A DNA stretch of 10,679 bases, from the NCBI GenBank assembly GCA_903933475.1, contig CAIZKE010000271.1:1-10679 (forward strand), read 5' to 3'. The stretch comes from an uncultured Alphaproteobacteria bacterium. GTDB lineage: Bacteria > Pseudomonadota > Alphaproteobacteria > Caulobacterales > Caulobacteraceae. The notes under the pieces were generated by a model. It was not told where the DNA came from. It did not search any database and worked only from the letters and a program-made list of their open reading frames with translations. Positions within the stretch are counted from its first letter, which is position 1; each line of letters begins with the position of its first letter. A program made the translations under genes and the position numbers. Positions 1-5,618 of this stretch are shown in pieces.

Positions 1-586
1 CGGTGATCACCGACTTGACCCAGTCATCCCCGCCCTTCCGAGGTTTGGCCATGTCATAGACCATCACCGTGGTCTCCCCGACTGCGGGATCGGCACCCCG
101 GACCGGACTGGTGTAGAAGTCGCCGGACTCTCCGTGCGCGGTCGTCTTCCAGAAGAGGGATCCATCCCATCGCGCCGTGTCCTGGTTCCGGGTGACGCGC
201 ACCAGGACGGTGTTGGCCTCTGCTCCCTTGATCGAAAGGTCCTTGGGGGAGCGGACGATGGGGTCGAACAGCTTTCCCTTCACATCCAAGCCGCCGCCTG
301 GGCGAGCCGAAAGGGTGGCGCCGGCGCCCTCAAAGCCGTCCGTGCCGGCATCGAAGGTCCAGAGGGCCACCGGCTTCAGGACTTCGCCATTGAGGACGAA
401 GGCCTTGCGCGCCGGGTCCCAGCTGATCGGTTCGGCGGTCCGGGCAGGCCGTACCTTTCCTGCAGGGGCCTCGGGCGCGGCTGGCGCCGCCGGCTTGGGC
501 TGGTCACAGGAGGCCAGAGCGAGGGCCGATCCGGCAAGGAGGATTGCGAGGGGCCGAAGAATCCGGGGGGGAACCCTGAAAGTCAT
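1..586 (-). CDS. Putative lipoprotein, C-terminus cut off by the window edge
   Basis: The reading frame is open from an ATG at 586-584 to the left edge, giving 195 visible residues with no stop. The N-terminus is a lipoprotein signal: R4, R8 and R11, a hydrophobic core (residues 12-25), then lipobox L-A-S-C with Cys27. Asp follows the Cys, which in E. coli favours retention in the inner membrane. A Pro/Ala-rich linker (about 30-53) leads to a beta-rich domain starting near residue 64 (V-L-N-G-E-V, then W-T-F-D-A-G, L-F-D-P-I-V-R-S-P). It looks like a small jelly-roll or carbohydrate-binding sandwich, but I cannot name a family. The start is well supported: GGAG at 596-599 lies 9 nt upstream, and ATGA overlaps the stop of the membrane glycosyltransferase, implying translational coupling. 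A role in holding or recognising the glycan made by that enzyme is inference. Confidence 0.78.
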   Translation of the reverse strand, partial: MTFRVPPRILRPLAILLAGSALALASCDQPKPAAPAAPEAPAGKVRPARTAEPISWDPARKAFVLNGEVLKPVALWTFDAGTDGFEGAGATLSARPGGGLDVKGKLFDPIVRSPKDLSIKGAEANTVLVRVTRNQDTARWDGSLFWKTTAHGESGDFYTSPVRGADPAVGETTVMVYDMAKPRKGGDDWVKSVIT

Positions 587-2007
587 GTCGAGAGTCTCCA
601 GAATCGACGGCCAAGGCCGGAGGGGTCGAGCGCGAGGAATATGAGGCCCGTCATAGCGGCAAGATCAAGGAAGTAAAGATAGCGATAGTCGCAGGATAGG
701 GCGATCACCAGGAAGCTTCCGGCGAAGGCCAGGGCACCCGCCTGCAGGCCCGCCATGACGAAGTCGGAGGGGCGACCGCGAAGCAGAAGCAGGACCATCG
801 TTGCCAGGGAAATCAGGGCATAAGGCAGATGCGACAGGACCGGCGTGCCGAAGAACCGGCTCGCATAGTTGTAGAGTTCACGGTCCTGGCGACTTTCCCG
901 CGCGGGCAGCGAAAGCTCCGCAAGCACCAGCTCCGGCCCCTGGACGCCGGTTGAAACGGGAAGGCAGGCCAGGATGTTCGGGGTCAGGAAGACCTGCCGG
1001 AAGACCGCCAGCCTGTGCGCCGCGTAGTCCCCGACGTCCGCCGTCGGCAGGTTCGCCCACGTCTTCGCCACCACCCCCTCAGGCGTTTGCCAGAGGGCCT
1101 CGCCCAGTCCCGGCGCATTGCTGACCGCATCCACCCGCTCGGGGTTGTAACCCTTGGCTGCGAGGGCCCGCAGTGTGGCCGCCGCCTGCGGGTCCTCGCT
1201 CTGCAGGGGCTCGAGCGGCGTCTTGGGATCGCGCGCCGCCACCCCCACCAGGTCGAAGTGCTGGATAATGCGGAGTCCTGCGCCTGCGGCCTCGGGTGAG
1301 GCCGGGGGCATGAGCCGCTCCATGACCAGCGTCATGGCGACGAAGGCGACCAGGCCCGCGCCCAGAAGGGTTCCCGTCGCCGACAGCCCAGCCTTCCAGC
1401 CCTGTCGGGAACCGGCGGCCAGCCCCACGGCGAGGGCGGCGGCGACAAGGGCCAGGATGCCGTTCTGCCGCACCAGTGCGGCCACCACGAGGAGGGCCAG
1501 GCCTCCACCCCAGGCCAACCGCCGGCCGGCCCTGCCTGTTCCTTCCCCCACGGAGAGGGCCAGCAGGACCGTGCCGGCAATGGCGGCGTTGGCGAAGAAG
1601 ACGTCCTTCCAGACGATACCCTGGTAGATCAGCACCTGGGGCGTTGCGATCACGGCCAGGAGGGCTGGCACCGCCAGCCAGTGGGTGCGCCGGGCCAGCC
1701 AAGGCAGGATGGCGAGGCTGCCGAAGAAGAGGGCGACGTTGAAGGTCACGAAGAGGGAGGTTCCCGACAGCACGCTGTCGAACTTGCCCAACAGCCAGGA
1801 CATGAAGGCCGGATTGAAGGATCTCTGGACGCCGGTGCGTCCCTCGGCCAGTTGGATCACGGAATCCGTGGTCATGTGGCCCGGCAGCGCCGCCGCCAGG
1901 ACCAACAGCAGCCCAGTGGCCAGCGCCCCGAAGTAGAGAGCTTTCGCGCCCGTCCCGCGCCGAAGGTCCTGGAGATTTCCGTCCGTGGGGTCAGCCTTCT
2001 TGGGCAT
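583..2007 (-). CDS. GT-C-like multi-spanning membrane glycosyltransferase
   Basis: This is a 474-residue integral membrane protein. Hydrophobic segments lie near residues 22-41, 88-104, 111-128, 138-153, 166-178, 183-198, 208-229, 387-409, 415-437 and 444-461. Directly after the first segment comes P-G-H-M-T-T-D-S (42-49). Asp48 in the first periplasmic loop is typical of GT-C enzymes, which transfer sugars from polyprenyl-phosphate donors in the periplasm. Other recognisable spots are N-P-A-F-M-S-W (65-71), W-K-D (133-135) and C-D-Y-R-Y-L-Y (439-445). Residues about 232-385 form a hydrophilic, probably periplasmic, insertion. The ATG at 2007 is supported by GGAG at 2013-2016, 5 nt away. The stop overlaps the lipoprotein start in ATGA, and the epimerase gene ends 45 bp upstream. 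Donor sugar and acceptor cannot be read from sequence. The fold class is likely; the exact family is uncertain. Confidence 0.75.
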   Translation of the reverse strand: MPKKADPTDGNLQDLRRGTGAKALYFGALATGLLLVLAAALPGHMTTDSVIQLAEGRTGVQRSFNPAFMSWLLGKFDSVLSGTSLFVTFNVALFFGSLAILPWLARRTHWLAVPALLAVIATPQVLIYQGIVWKDVFFANAAIAGTVLLALSVGEGTGRAGRRLAWGGGLALLVVAALVRQNGILALVAAALAVGLAAGSRQGWKAGLSATGTLLGAGLVAFVAMTLVMERLMPPASPEAAGAGLRIIQHFDLVGVAARDPKTPLEPLQSEDPQAAATLRALAAKGYNPERVDAVSNAPGLGEALWQTPEGVVAKTWANLPTADVGDYAAHRLAVFRQVFLTPNILACLPVSTGVQGPELVLAELSLPARESRQDRELYNYASRFFGTPVLSHLPYALISLATMVLLLLRGRPSDFVMAGLQAGALAFAGSFLVIALSCDYRYLYFLDLAAMTGLIFLALDPSGLGRRFWRLST

Positions 2008-2012
2008 GCCGG

Positions 2013-2016
2013 CTCC
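2013..2016 (-). promoter_or_regulatory. Ribosome binding site of the membrane glycosyltransferase gene
   Basis: GGAG on the minus strand sits 5 nt before the ATG at 2007-2005. It fixes the start of this gene, the only one in the minus-strand set whose start does not overlap the gene before it. Confidence 0.55.
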
Positions 2017-2052
2017 GTCTCATCTCACCCTGCAGGGGCGACCAGAATCCCA

Positions 2053-2991
2053 TCACTCGGCACCGTGCTCAACGAGTCTCTTGAGCCCCGTTACTAGGTC
2101 CGTGGCCGGTCGCGCACCGAGCATCCAGGCCAGTCGGTCCGGGCTTCCAGCCGAACGTCGGATGTCCCCGGCCCGGCCCTCCGCGTGGGAGATCCCGACC
2201 CTTCGCCCCGAAACGTCTCCGAGCTGGCGCGCAAGCTCCAGGAGCGATGTCTCCTGGCCCGTACAGACGTTCAGTACCTCCGTCTCCGGTCCCCCCTGCC
2301 GGCCTGCCGCCGCGATGAGGGCGTCGACCACATCCTCCACGAAGACGAAGTCCCGGGTCTGGAGCCCGTCACCGAAGATGGTCAGGCCCTCGCCCCGAAT
2401 GGTCAGACTGTGGAAGCGGGAGATCACGCCCGAATAGGGCGAGCCCGGATCCTGGCCCGGACCATAGACATTGAAGAATCTCAGGCCGGTCGATCGCACA
2501 CCATGCACCGTCGCGGCTGCCGCGGCGTGCAGTTCGCAGCCCAGCTTGTCCGCGCCATAGGGCGAGAGGGGGCGAGGCGGGGCCGTCTCCACCAGCGGCG
2601 TATCCGGATTGTCGCCGTAGACCGCTGCCGAGGAGGCGTAGACGAGGGCGGGGCGAACAGGCTGAGAAATCGCCGCCTCAAGCACGTTCACAAAGCCGCC
2701 GAGATTGACCCGGTGAGAGGCCGCAAGGTCGGCGTTACATTTCGCGACGGAGGCGATGGCCGCCAGGTGGAAGACCGAGTCCGCATCACGGGCGGCAGCC
2801 GTCACCTGGTCCAGGTCGGTCACCGAGCCCTCGATCAGGCGGACCGCCGGATCGAGGCGGCTGGCGTCTCCACTCGACAGGTCGTCCAGAACCGTCACCC
2901 GGGCGCCCGCCTTGACCAGCCTGGCCGTGAGGGCCCGGCCGATGAAGCCGGCGCCCCCCGTCACCAGGACTCTGCGGGATCCCTCAGCCAC
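2053..2991 (-). CDS. NAD-dependent nucleotide-sugar epimerase/dehydratase (extended SDR)
   Basis: The 312-residue protein has the full signature of extended short-chain dehydrogenases. The Rossmann loop is G-G-A-G-F-I-G (12-18), with an acidic end of beta-2 at V-L-D-D-L (34-38) for NAD. The catalytic set is S120/S121 (Y-A-S-S-A-A-V-Y-G) and Tyr145-x-x-x-Lys149 (Y-G-A-D-K). Substrate-side motifs are R-F-F-N-V-Y-G-P-G-Q (171-180), S-P-Y-S-G-V-I-S-R-F (184-193), and F-G-D-G-L-Q-T-R-D-F-V-F-V-E-D-V (206-221). This is the UDP-hexose C4-epimerase type (GalE or WbpP-like). S-P-Y-S-G-V-I recalls the UDP-GlcNAc group, but substrate assignment is a guess. The start is GTG at 2991-2989, overlapping the DUF2304 stop by 8 bp; the Rossmann loop begins so early that a later start is unlikely. 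It probably supplies the activated sugar for the neighbouring GT2 enzyme. Confidence 0.9.
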   Translation of the reverse strand: MAEGSRRVLVTGGAGFIGRALTARLVKAGARVTVLDDLSSGDASRLDPAVRLIEGSVTDLDQVTAAARDADSVFHLAAIASVAKCNADLAASHRVNLGGFVNVLEAAISQPVRPALVYASSAAVYGDNPDTPLVETAPPRPLSPYGADKLGCELHAAAAATVHGVRSTGLRFFNVYGPGQDPGSPYSGVISRFHSLTIRGEGLTIFGDGLQTRDFVFVEDVVDALIAAAGRQGGPETEVLNVCTGQETSLLELARQLGDVSGRRVGISHAEGRAGDIRRSAGSPDRLAWMLGARPATDLVTGLKRLVEHGAE

Positions 2992-3337
2992 GGGAGCCCG
3001 GACCCGCCTTCGGGCGCTCCGGGAACCGCGCCTGCTGGATGGCGAGCCGGCGCACCAGCAGGGTCAGGACGTCCCCCGACCGGCGCTCGCGGATGATCGC
3101 CCCAACCACGGTCAGGAAGAGGATCACCGTCGTGGCGTAGGTGATGAGGTCTGCGCCGCGGCCCACGCCGACCAGTTGGGCCAGGCGGGTCATCTGGTCC
3201 GGATTCCAGACGAAGTAGATGCCTGCAGCCGCGAACAGCATCACGGAGACCTTGAGGCCGAAGAAGGTGAACTTTCGGACCGCTGCCACGAACAGGACAA
3301 AGAGGAACAGGCCTGTGGCGACCAGGGAGACGATCAT
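2984..3337 (-). CDS. DUF2304-family small membrane protein
   Basis: The 117-residue protein has three hydrophobic segments (about 2-20, 24-43, 65-82) and a basic C-terminal tail with a short amphipathic helix. The stretch W-N-P-D-Q-M-T-R-L-A-Q-L-V-G-V-G-R-G-A-D-L (44-64) is what I recognise as the DUF2304 core. That family is commonly encoded next to polyprenyl-phosphate GT2 enzymes and has no settled function. The ATG (3337-3335) overlaps the stop of the GT2 gene in ATGA, and its own stop overlaps the epimerase start by 8 bp, so it is translated as part of the set. No strong Shine-Dalgarno sequence is visible, consistent with coupling. Its size and place match GtrA-type flippases, although the sequence is different. 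A role in flipping the lipid-linked sugar or anchoring the GT2 enzyme is inference. Confidence 0.85.
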   Translation of the reverse strand: MIVSLVATGLFLFVLFVAAVRKFTFFGLKVSVMLFAAAGIYFVWNPDQMTRLAQLVGVGRGADLITYATTVILFLTVVGAIIRERRSGDVLTLLVRRLAIQQARFPERPKAGPGSRG

Positions 3338-4011
3338 GATCGCGCCCCGAACAGCATGTCCTCGAGTATGCGGACCGAATTGGAGATCTTCTGGCCCTTG
3401 GCCAGGGAGTACTCGGAATAGGTGATGGTCACCGGATGCTCCCGCCAGTTCAGGCGGAGGCGCGCGATCTGCGACAGGATTTCCGAAGCGTGGGCCATTC
3501 GGTCCTGGCGGATGCGGATCTTCCGGGCGGCGTCGCGGGACAGGACCCTCAGGCCGTTGTGGGCGTCGGTCAGATTCAGGCCGGTGGTCAGGCGGGTAAA
3601 CACCACCGCCGCCTTGATGACCAGGCGCCGGGAGAAGGGCATGTTCACGGTCGCGCCGAGGAAGCGTGATCCCAGCACCGCGTCCAGGCCCTCGGCGCGG
3701 CAGCGGGCGACCATCTCGAGGGCCTCGGCCACGTCATGCTGGCCATCGGCGTCGAAGGTCACAACATGCCCGGCACCCTGCGCCAGGGCGAAGTCGATGC
3801 CGGTCTGCAGGGCCGCGCCCTGACCCCGGTTGACCAGGTGGGTCGCCACGCAGGCACCACCGGCCAGGGCCTGGTCGCCTGTATCGTCCGCTGATCCGTC
3901 GTCGACCACGACGACCTGGGCGTGGGGCGCGACGCCGCGCACGACCTCCGAGATCATGGGGCCTTCATTGAAGGCGGCGATCACGAACCAGAGGGTGTTG
4001 TCCCGGGACAT
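3334..4011 (-). CDS. GT2 polyprenyl-phosphate sugar synthase (DPM1/GtrB-like)
   Basis: A GT-A fold family 2 enzyme of 225 residues, the size of the single-domain dolichol-phosphate-mannose synthase group, with no C-terminal membrane segment. Motifs in order are A-A-F-N-E (12-16), V-V-D-D-G-S (35-40), N-R-G-Q-G-A-A-L-Q-T-G (61-71), D-A-D-G-Q-H-D (87-93, the metal-binding DxD), G-S-R-F (114-117) and T-D-A-H-N-G-L-R-V (148-156). It should transfer a sugar from a nucleotide donor to undecaprenyl phosphate at the cytoplasmic face. The absence of its own membrane helices makes the coupled DUF2304 protein a plausible anchor (inference). I chose the ATG at 4011 because homologues begin just before the first strand. 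AGGAAG lies 13 nt upstream, which is distant. A GTG at 4041 would add 10 residues but has no ribosome binding site. Confidence 0.9.
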   Translation of the reverse strand: MSRDNTLWFVIAAFNEGPMISEVVRGVAPHAQVVVVDDGSADDTGDQALAGGACVATHLVNRGQGAALQTGIDFALAQGAGHVVTFDADGQHDVAEALEMVARCRAEGLDAVLGSRFLGATVNMPFSRRLVIKAAVVFTRLTTGLNLTDAHNGLRVLSRDAARKIRIRQDRMAHASEILSQIARLRLNWREHPVTITYSEYSLAKGQKISNSVRILEDMLFGARS

Positions 4012-4066
4012 GGCTTCTGAGCGGCTTCCTGGCGACGGCACCCAAAGGCCGCCCCATCAACCCCGG

Positions 4067-4095
4067 GTGTAAGCCGCGCCTCCCGCCGGGAGCAA
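4067..4095 (-). promoter_or_regulatory. Candidate housekeeping promoter for the GT2-to-lipoprotein operon
   Basis: On the minus strand TTGCTCC (4095-4089), a 14-nt spacer and GCTTACAC (4074-4067) resemble the Caulobacter sigma-73 consensus (TTGACGS, 10-14 nt, GCTANAWC): 4 of 7 matches at -35 and 6 of 8 at -10. It lies in the 110-bp gap between the sulfotransferase stop and the GT2 start, where an operon promoter would be expected, and would give a leader of about 50 nt. The match is partial and was found by eye. Confidence 0.3.
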
Positions 4096-4121
4096 GAGAC
4101 TTCGTCCCCGCAACTGAGCCT

Positions 4122-5552
4122 TCAACCGGGTTCCATCAGCCCTTCGAGCCGTCCGGCGGCCTCACGCACCGCAGCCTGGGAGGCCTCGAGCTGGGTCTCC
4201 AGGCGACGGGCATGGGTGCGCAGGTCCTTGCAGGTCCGCGTAAGCGAATCGACATGATCCTTCATGTCGCCGATCGTGCCGTAGAGGGACTGGATCCGCA
4301 CCTCGAGGGTCGCGACGATCTCCCGCGTCTCCTTCAGGGTCTGCTCCAGGAAGGCGGCGCGGAGCTCGCCCTCTTGCCGGGTCTCCTCGACGGTCTTCTC
4401 CAGGAAGGCGGCGCGGAGTTCACCCTCTTGCCGGGTCTCCTCGATGGTCTTCTCCAGGAAGGCGGCGCGGAGTTCGCCCTCTTGCCGGGTCTCCTCGATG
4501 GTCTTCTCCAGGAAGGCGGCGCGGAGTTCGCCCTCTTGCCGGGTCTCCTCGACGGTCTTCTCCAGGAAGGCGGCACGGAGTTCGCCCTCTTGCCGTGTCT
4601 CCTCCACGGTCTGCTCAAGGAACGCTGCCCGGCCCTCGGCGTCGGCCAGGGCGGTGCGGGCCAGGGACCTGTCGGCCGAGACCGGCGAGACGAGGTCGCC
4701 GTAGAGGGCCTTCTGGTCCGCCAGCCAGGCGGCGGCCCGGTCCAGGGGTGCCCTTTCCGGCGACTCACTCCGGACGGCTGCGGTCAGCCAGTCGAGGACC
4801 CCTGCAGCCATGTCGCCAGCTGGACCCAGGGCGGATAGATCGCCGCCGAGGGCGTTGCGCCTCAGCTCCGTCGACAGGAAGGCATCGATCTTCCGTCCCG
4901 CAGTGGCGGTCAGGGCGGGCAGGGGCTCGCCCAGCTGGGCTTCGGCGGCGGCGATCTGGGGGCGCCAGTCCTCCAGAAGGGCGTCGTAGTCCACGAAGGC
5001 CCGGGGCAGGTCCCGGCTCGCCGCCTCGGCGGCCAGCATGTAGGCGCACCAGACCATCACCGACTTGCGCGCCGAAAAGCTGTCGCGCTTGGCCAGGGAG
5101 CCGGCCACGGCGAGGGGGTGGCGGACGGGGATCAGTACCCTCAGGGCCACGCCCTCGGCCTCCAGGACGCTTCGCCAGAGGCTGGCCAGAACCGAGACCC
5201 GGGGGTCCTTCAGGAGTGGTCGCCGCCGGCGTCCGAACTGGGCCCGGAAGAGCCCGCGGGCCTCCTCCCGCCAGGTGTCTTCGTCCGCCGGGGGCGGGGC
5301 CAGGGCGGCGAAGGGATCGTCCCAGGCGCTGCCCGCCGCCGCCAGGCGCCGGTCGTTGAAGACGGCGATGCGCCAGGGCTCGAAATACCCCCGGGCGTTG
5401 TGCTCGTCGGCGGGCATGACGTCGCGCGGTAGGTCCGCGCCTGCCAGGGCCAAAAGGTTGGCCAGGGCGCTGGTGCCCGAGCGGTGCATGCCCAGCACGA
5501 GATAGGCCGTTCGGATCGGCGGAGGAGGGGTGTCGCTGGGCTTGTCGGTCAT
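4122..5552 (-). CDS. Sulfotransferase-family protein with a repetitive helical C-terminal tail
   Basis: The 476-residue protein has two parts. Residues about 15-285 are a P-loop sulfotransferase domain. G-M-H-R-S-G-T-S (21-28) is the PAPS 5'-phosphosulfate loop, K-D-P-R lies at 115-118, and V-R-H-P-L-A-V-A-G-S-L-A-K-R (143-156) is the 3'-phosphate-binding segment. Residues about 295-470 are charged, proline-free and strongly helical. They contain six copies of an 18-residue unit like RAAFLEKTVEETRQEGEL (308-415), then more probable coiled coil. There is no signal peptide or membrane segment, so it is probably cytoplasmic. The ATG at 5552 is the only start that keeps the P-loop with a sensible leader; no clear Shine-Dalgarno sequence is visible. 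It is transcribed divergently from the GT4 operon. Sulfation of a sugar in the cluster's product is the simplest role, but many bacterial members of this family have no proven substrate. Confidence 0.85.
   Translation of the reverse strand: MTDKPSDTPPPPIRTAYLVLGMHRSGTSALANLLALAGADLPRDVMPADEHNARGYFEPWRIAVFNDRRLAAAGSAWDDPFAALAPPPADEDTWREEARGLFRAQFGRRRRPLLKDPRVSVLASLWRSVLEAEGVALRVLIPVRHPLAVAGSLAKRDSFSARKSVMVWCAYMLAAEAASRDLPRAFVDYDALLEDWRPQIAAAEAQLGEPLPALTATAGRKIDAFLSTELRRNALGGDLSALGPAGDMAAGVLDWLTAAVRSESPERAPLDRAAAWLADQKALYGDLVSPVSADRSLARTALADAEGRAAFLEQTVEETRQEGELRAAFLEKTVEETRQEGELRAAFLEKTIEETRQEGELRAAFLEKTIEETRQEGELRAAFLEKTVEETRQEGELRAAFLEQTLKETREIVATLEVRIQSLYGTIGDMKDHVDSLTRTCKDLRTHARRLETQLEASQAAVREAAGRLEGLMEPG
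4308..4631 (-). repeat. 54-bp in-frame tandem repeat, six copies (last one diverged)
   Basis: Copies in gene order occupy 4631-4578, 4577-4524, 4523-4470, 4469-4416, 4415-4362 and a decayed 4361-4308. The four central copies differ from their neighbours by 1-3 of 54 bases, whereas the first differs at about seven positions and the sixth keeps only its first part. Each unit encodes 18 residues with Lys/Gln and Val/Ile/Leu as the variable positions. Near-identity in the middle with decay at both ends is the usual sign of recent expansion by slippage or unequal exchange. Confidence 0.95.
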
Positions 5553-5556
5553 AGCG

Positions 5557-5568
5557 GATCAGTTGATC
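5557..5568. promoter_or_regulatory. Small inverted repeat in the divergent intergenic region
   Basis: GATCA, a 2-nt spacer and TGATC form a perfect dyad inside the 66 bp that separate the sulfotransferase start (5552) from the GT4 start (5619). Both promoters must lie in or near this gap, so the dyad is placed where a shared operator could be. It is short and could be chance; no convincing -35/-10 pair was found on either strand. Confidence 0.2.
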
Positions 5569-5606
5569 GTGGCCGTCTTCTGTTGCACACAGGCCCGCCA
5601 CCGAAC

Positions 5607-5610
5607 AGGA
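5607..5610 (+). promoter_or_regulatory. Ribosome binding site that sets the GT4 gene start
   Basis: AGGA lies 8 nt before the ATG at 5619. The same frame is open further upstream to an ATG at 5484, but that start has no such signal and would run into the divergent sulfotransferase gene, so 5619 is preferred. Confidence 0.55.
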
Positions 5611-5618
5611 ATTTCCGC

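Noticed and set aside
134..676. Two overlapping plus-strand open frames at the left end
   Set aside because: They mirror the lipoprotein gene, which has a signal peptide, lipobox and ribosome binding site on the other strand.
2028..2037. CCCTGCAGGG palindrome in the 45-bp gap before the membrane glycosyltransferase
   Set aside because: A loopless 10-bp GC-rich palindrome is not rare in such DNA, and nothing else around it suggests a site.
4012..4041. GTG start for the GT2 gene at 4041
   Set aside because: There is no Shine-Dalgarno sequence, and it adds a non-conserved leader; kept only as an alternative.
4080..4092. CTCCC-GCC-GGGAG hairpin after the sulfotransferase gene as a terminator
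   Set aside because: The stem has only five pairs, there is no T-run on the minus strand, and it overlaps the candidate promoter.
4308..4631. CRISPR-like array of regular repeats
   Set aside because: The units are contiguous with no spacers, stay in frame with a protein gene, and encode a helical repeat.
4212..4838. Plus-strand open frame with a repeated L-L-Q-E-G-G-A-E-F-A-L-L-P-G product
   Set aside because: The periodicity comes from the 54-bp repeat of the sulfotransferase gene on the other strand; there is no ribosome binding site and no family match.
5484..5618. N-terminal extension of the GT4 protein from an ATG at 5484
   Set aside because: It would overlap the start of the divergent sulfotransferase gene, has no ribosome binding site, and the added residues look non-coding; the 5619 start has AGGA at good spacing.
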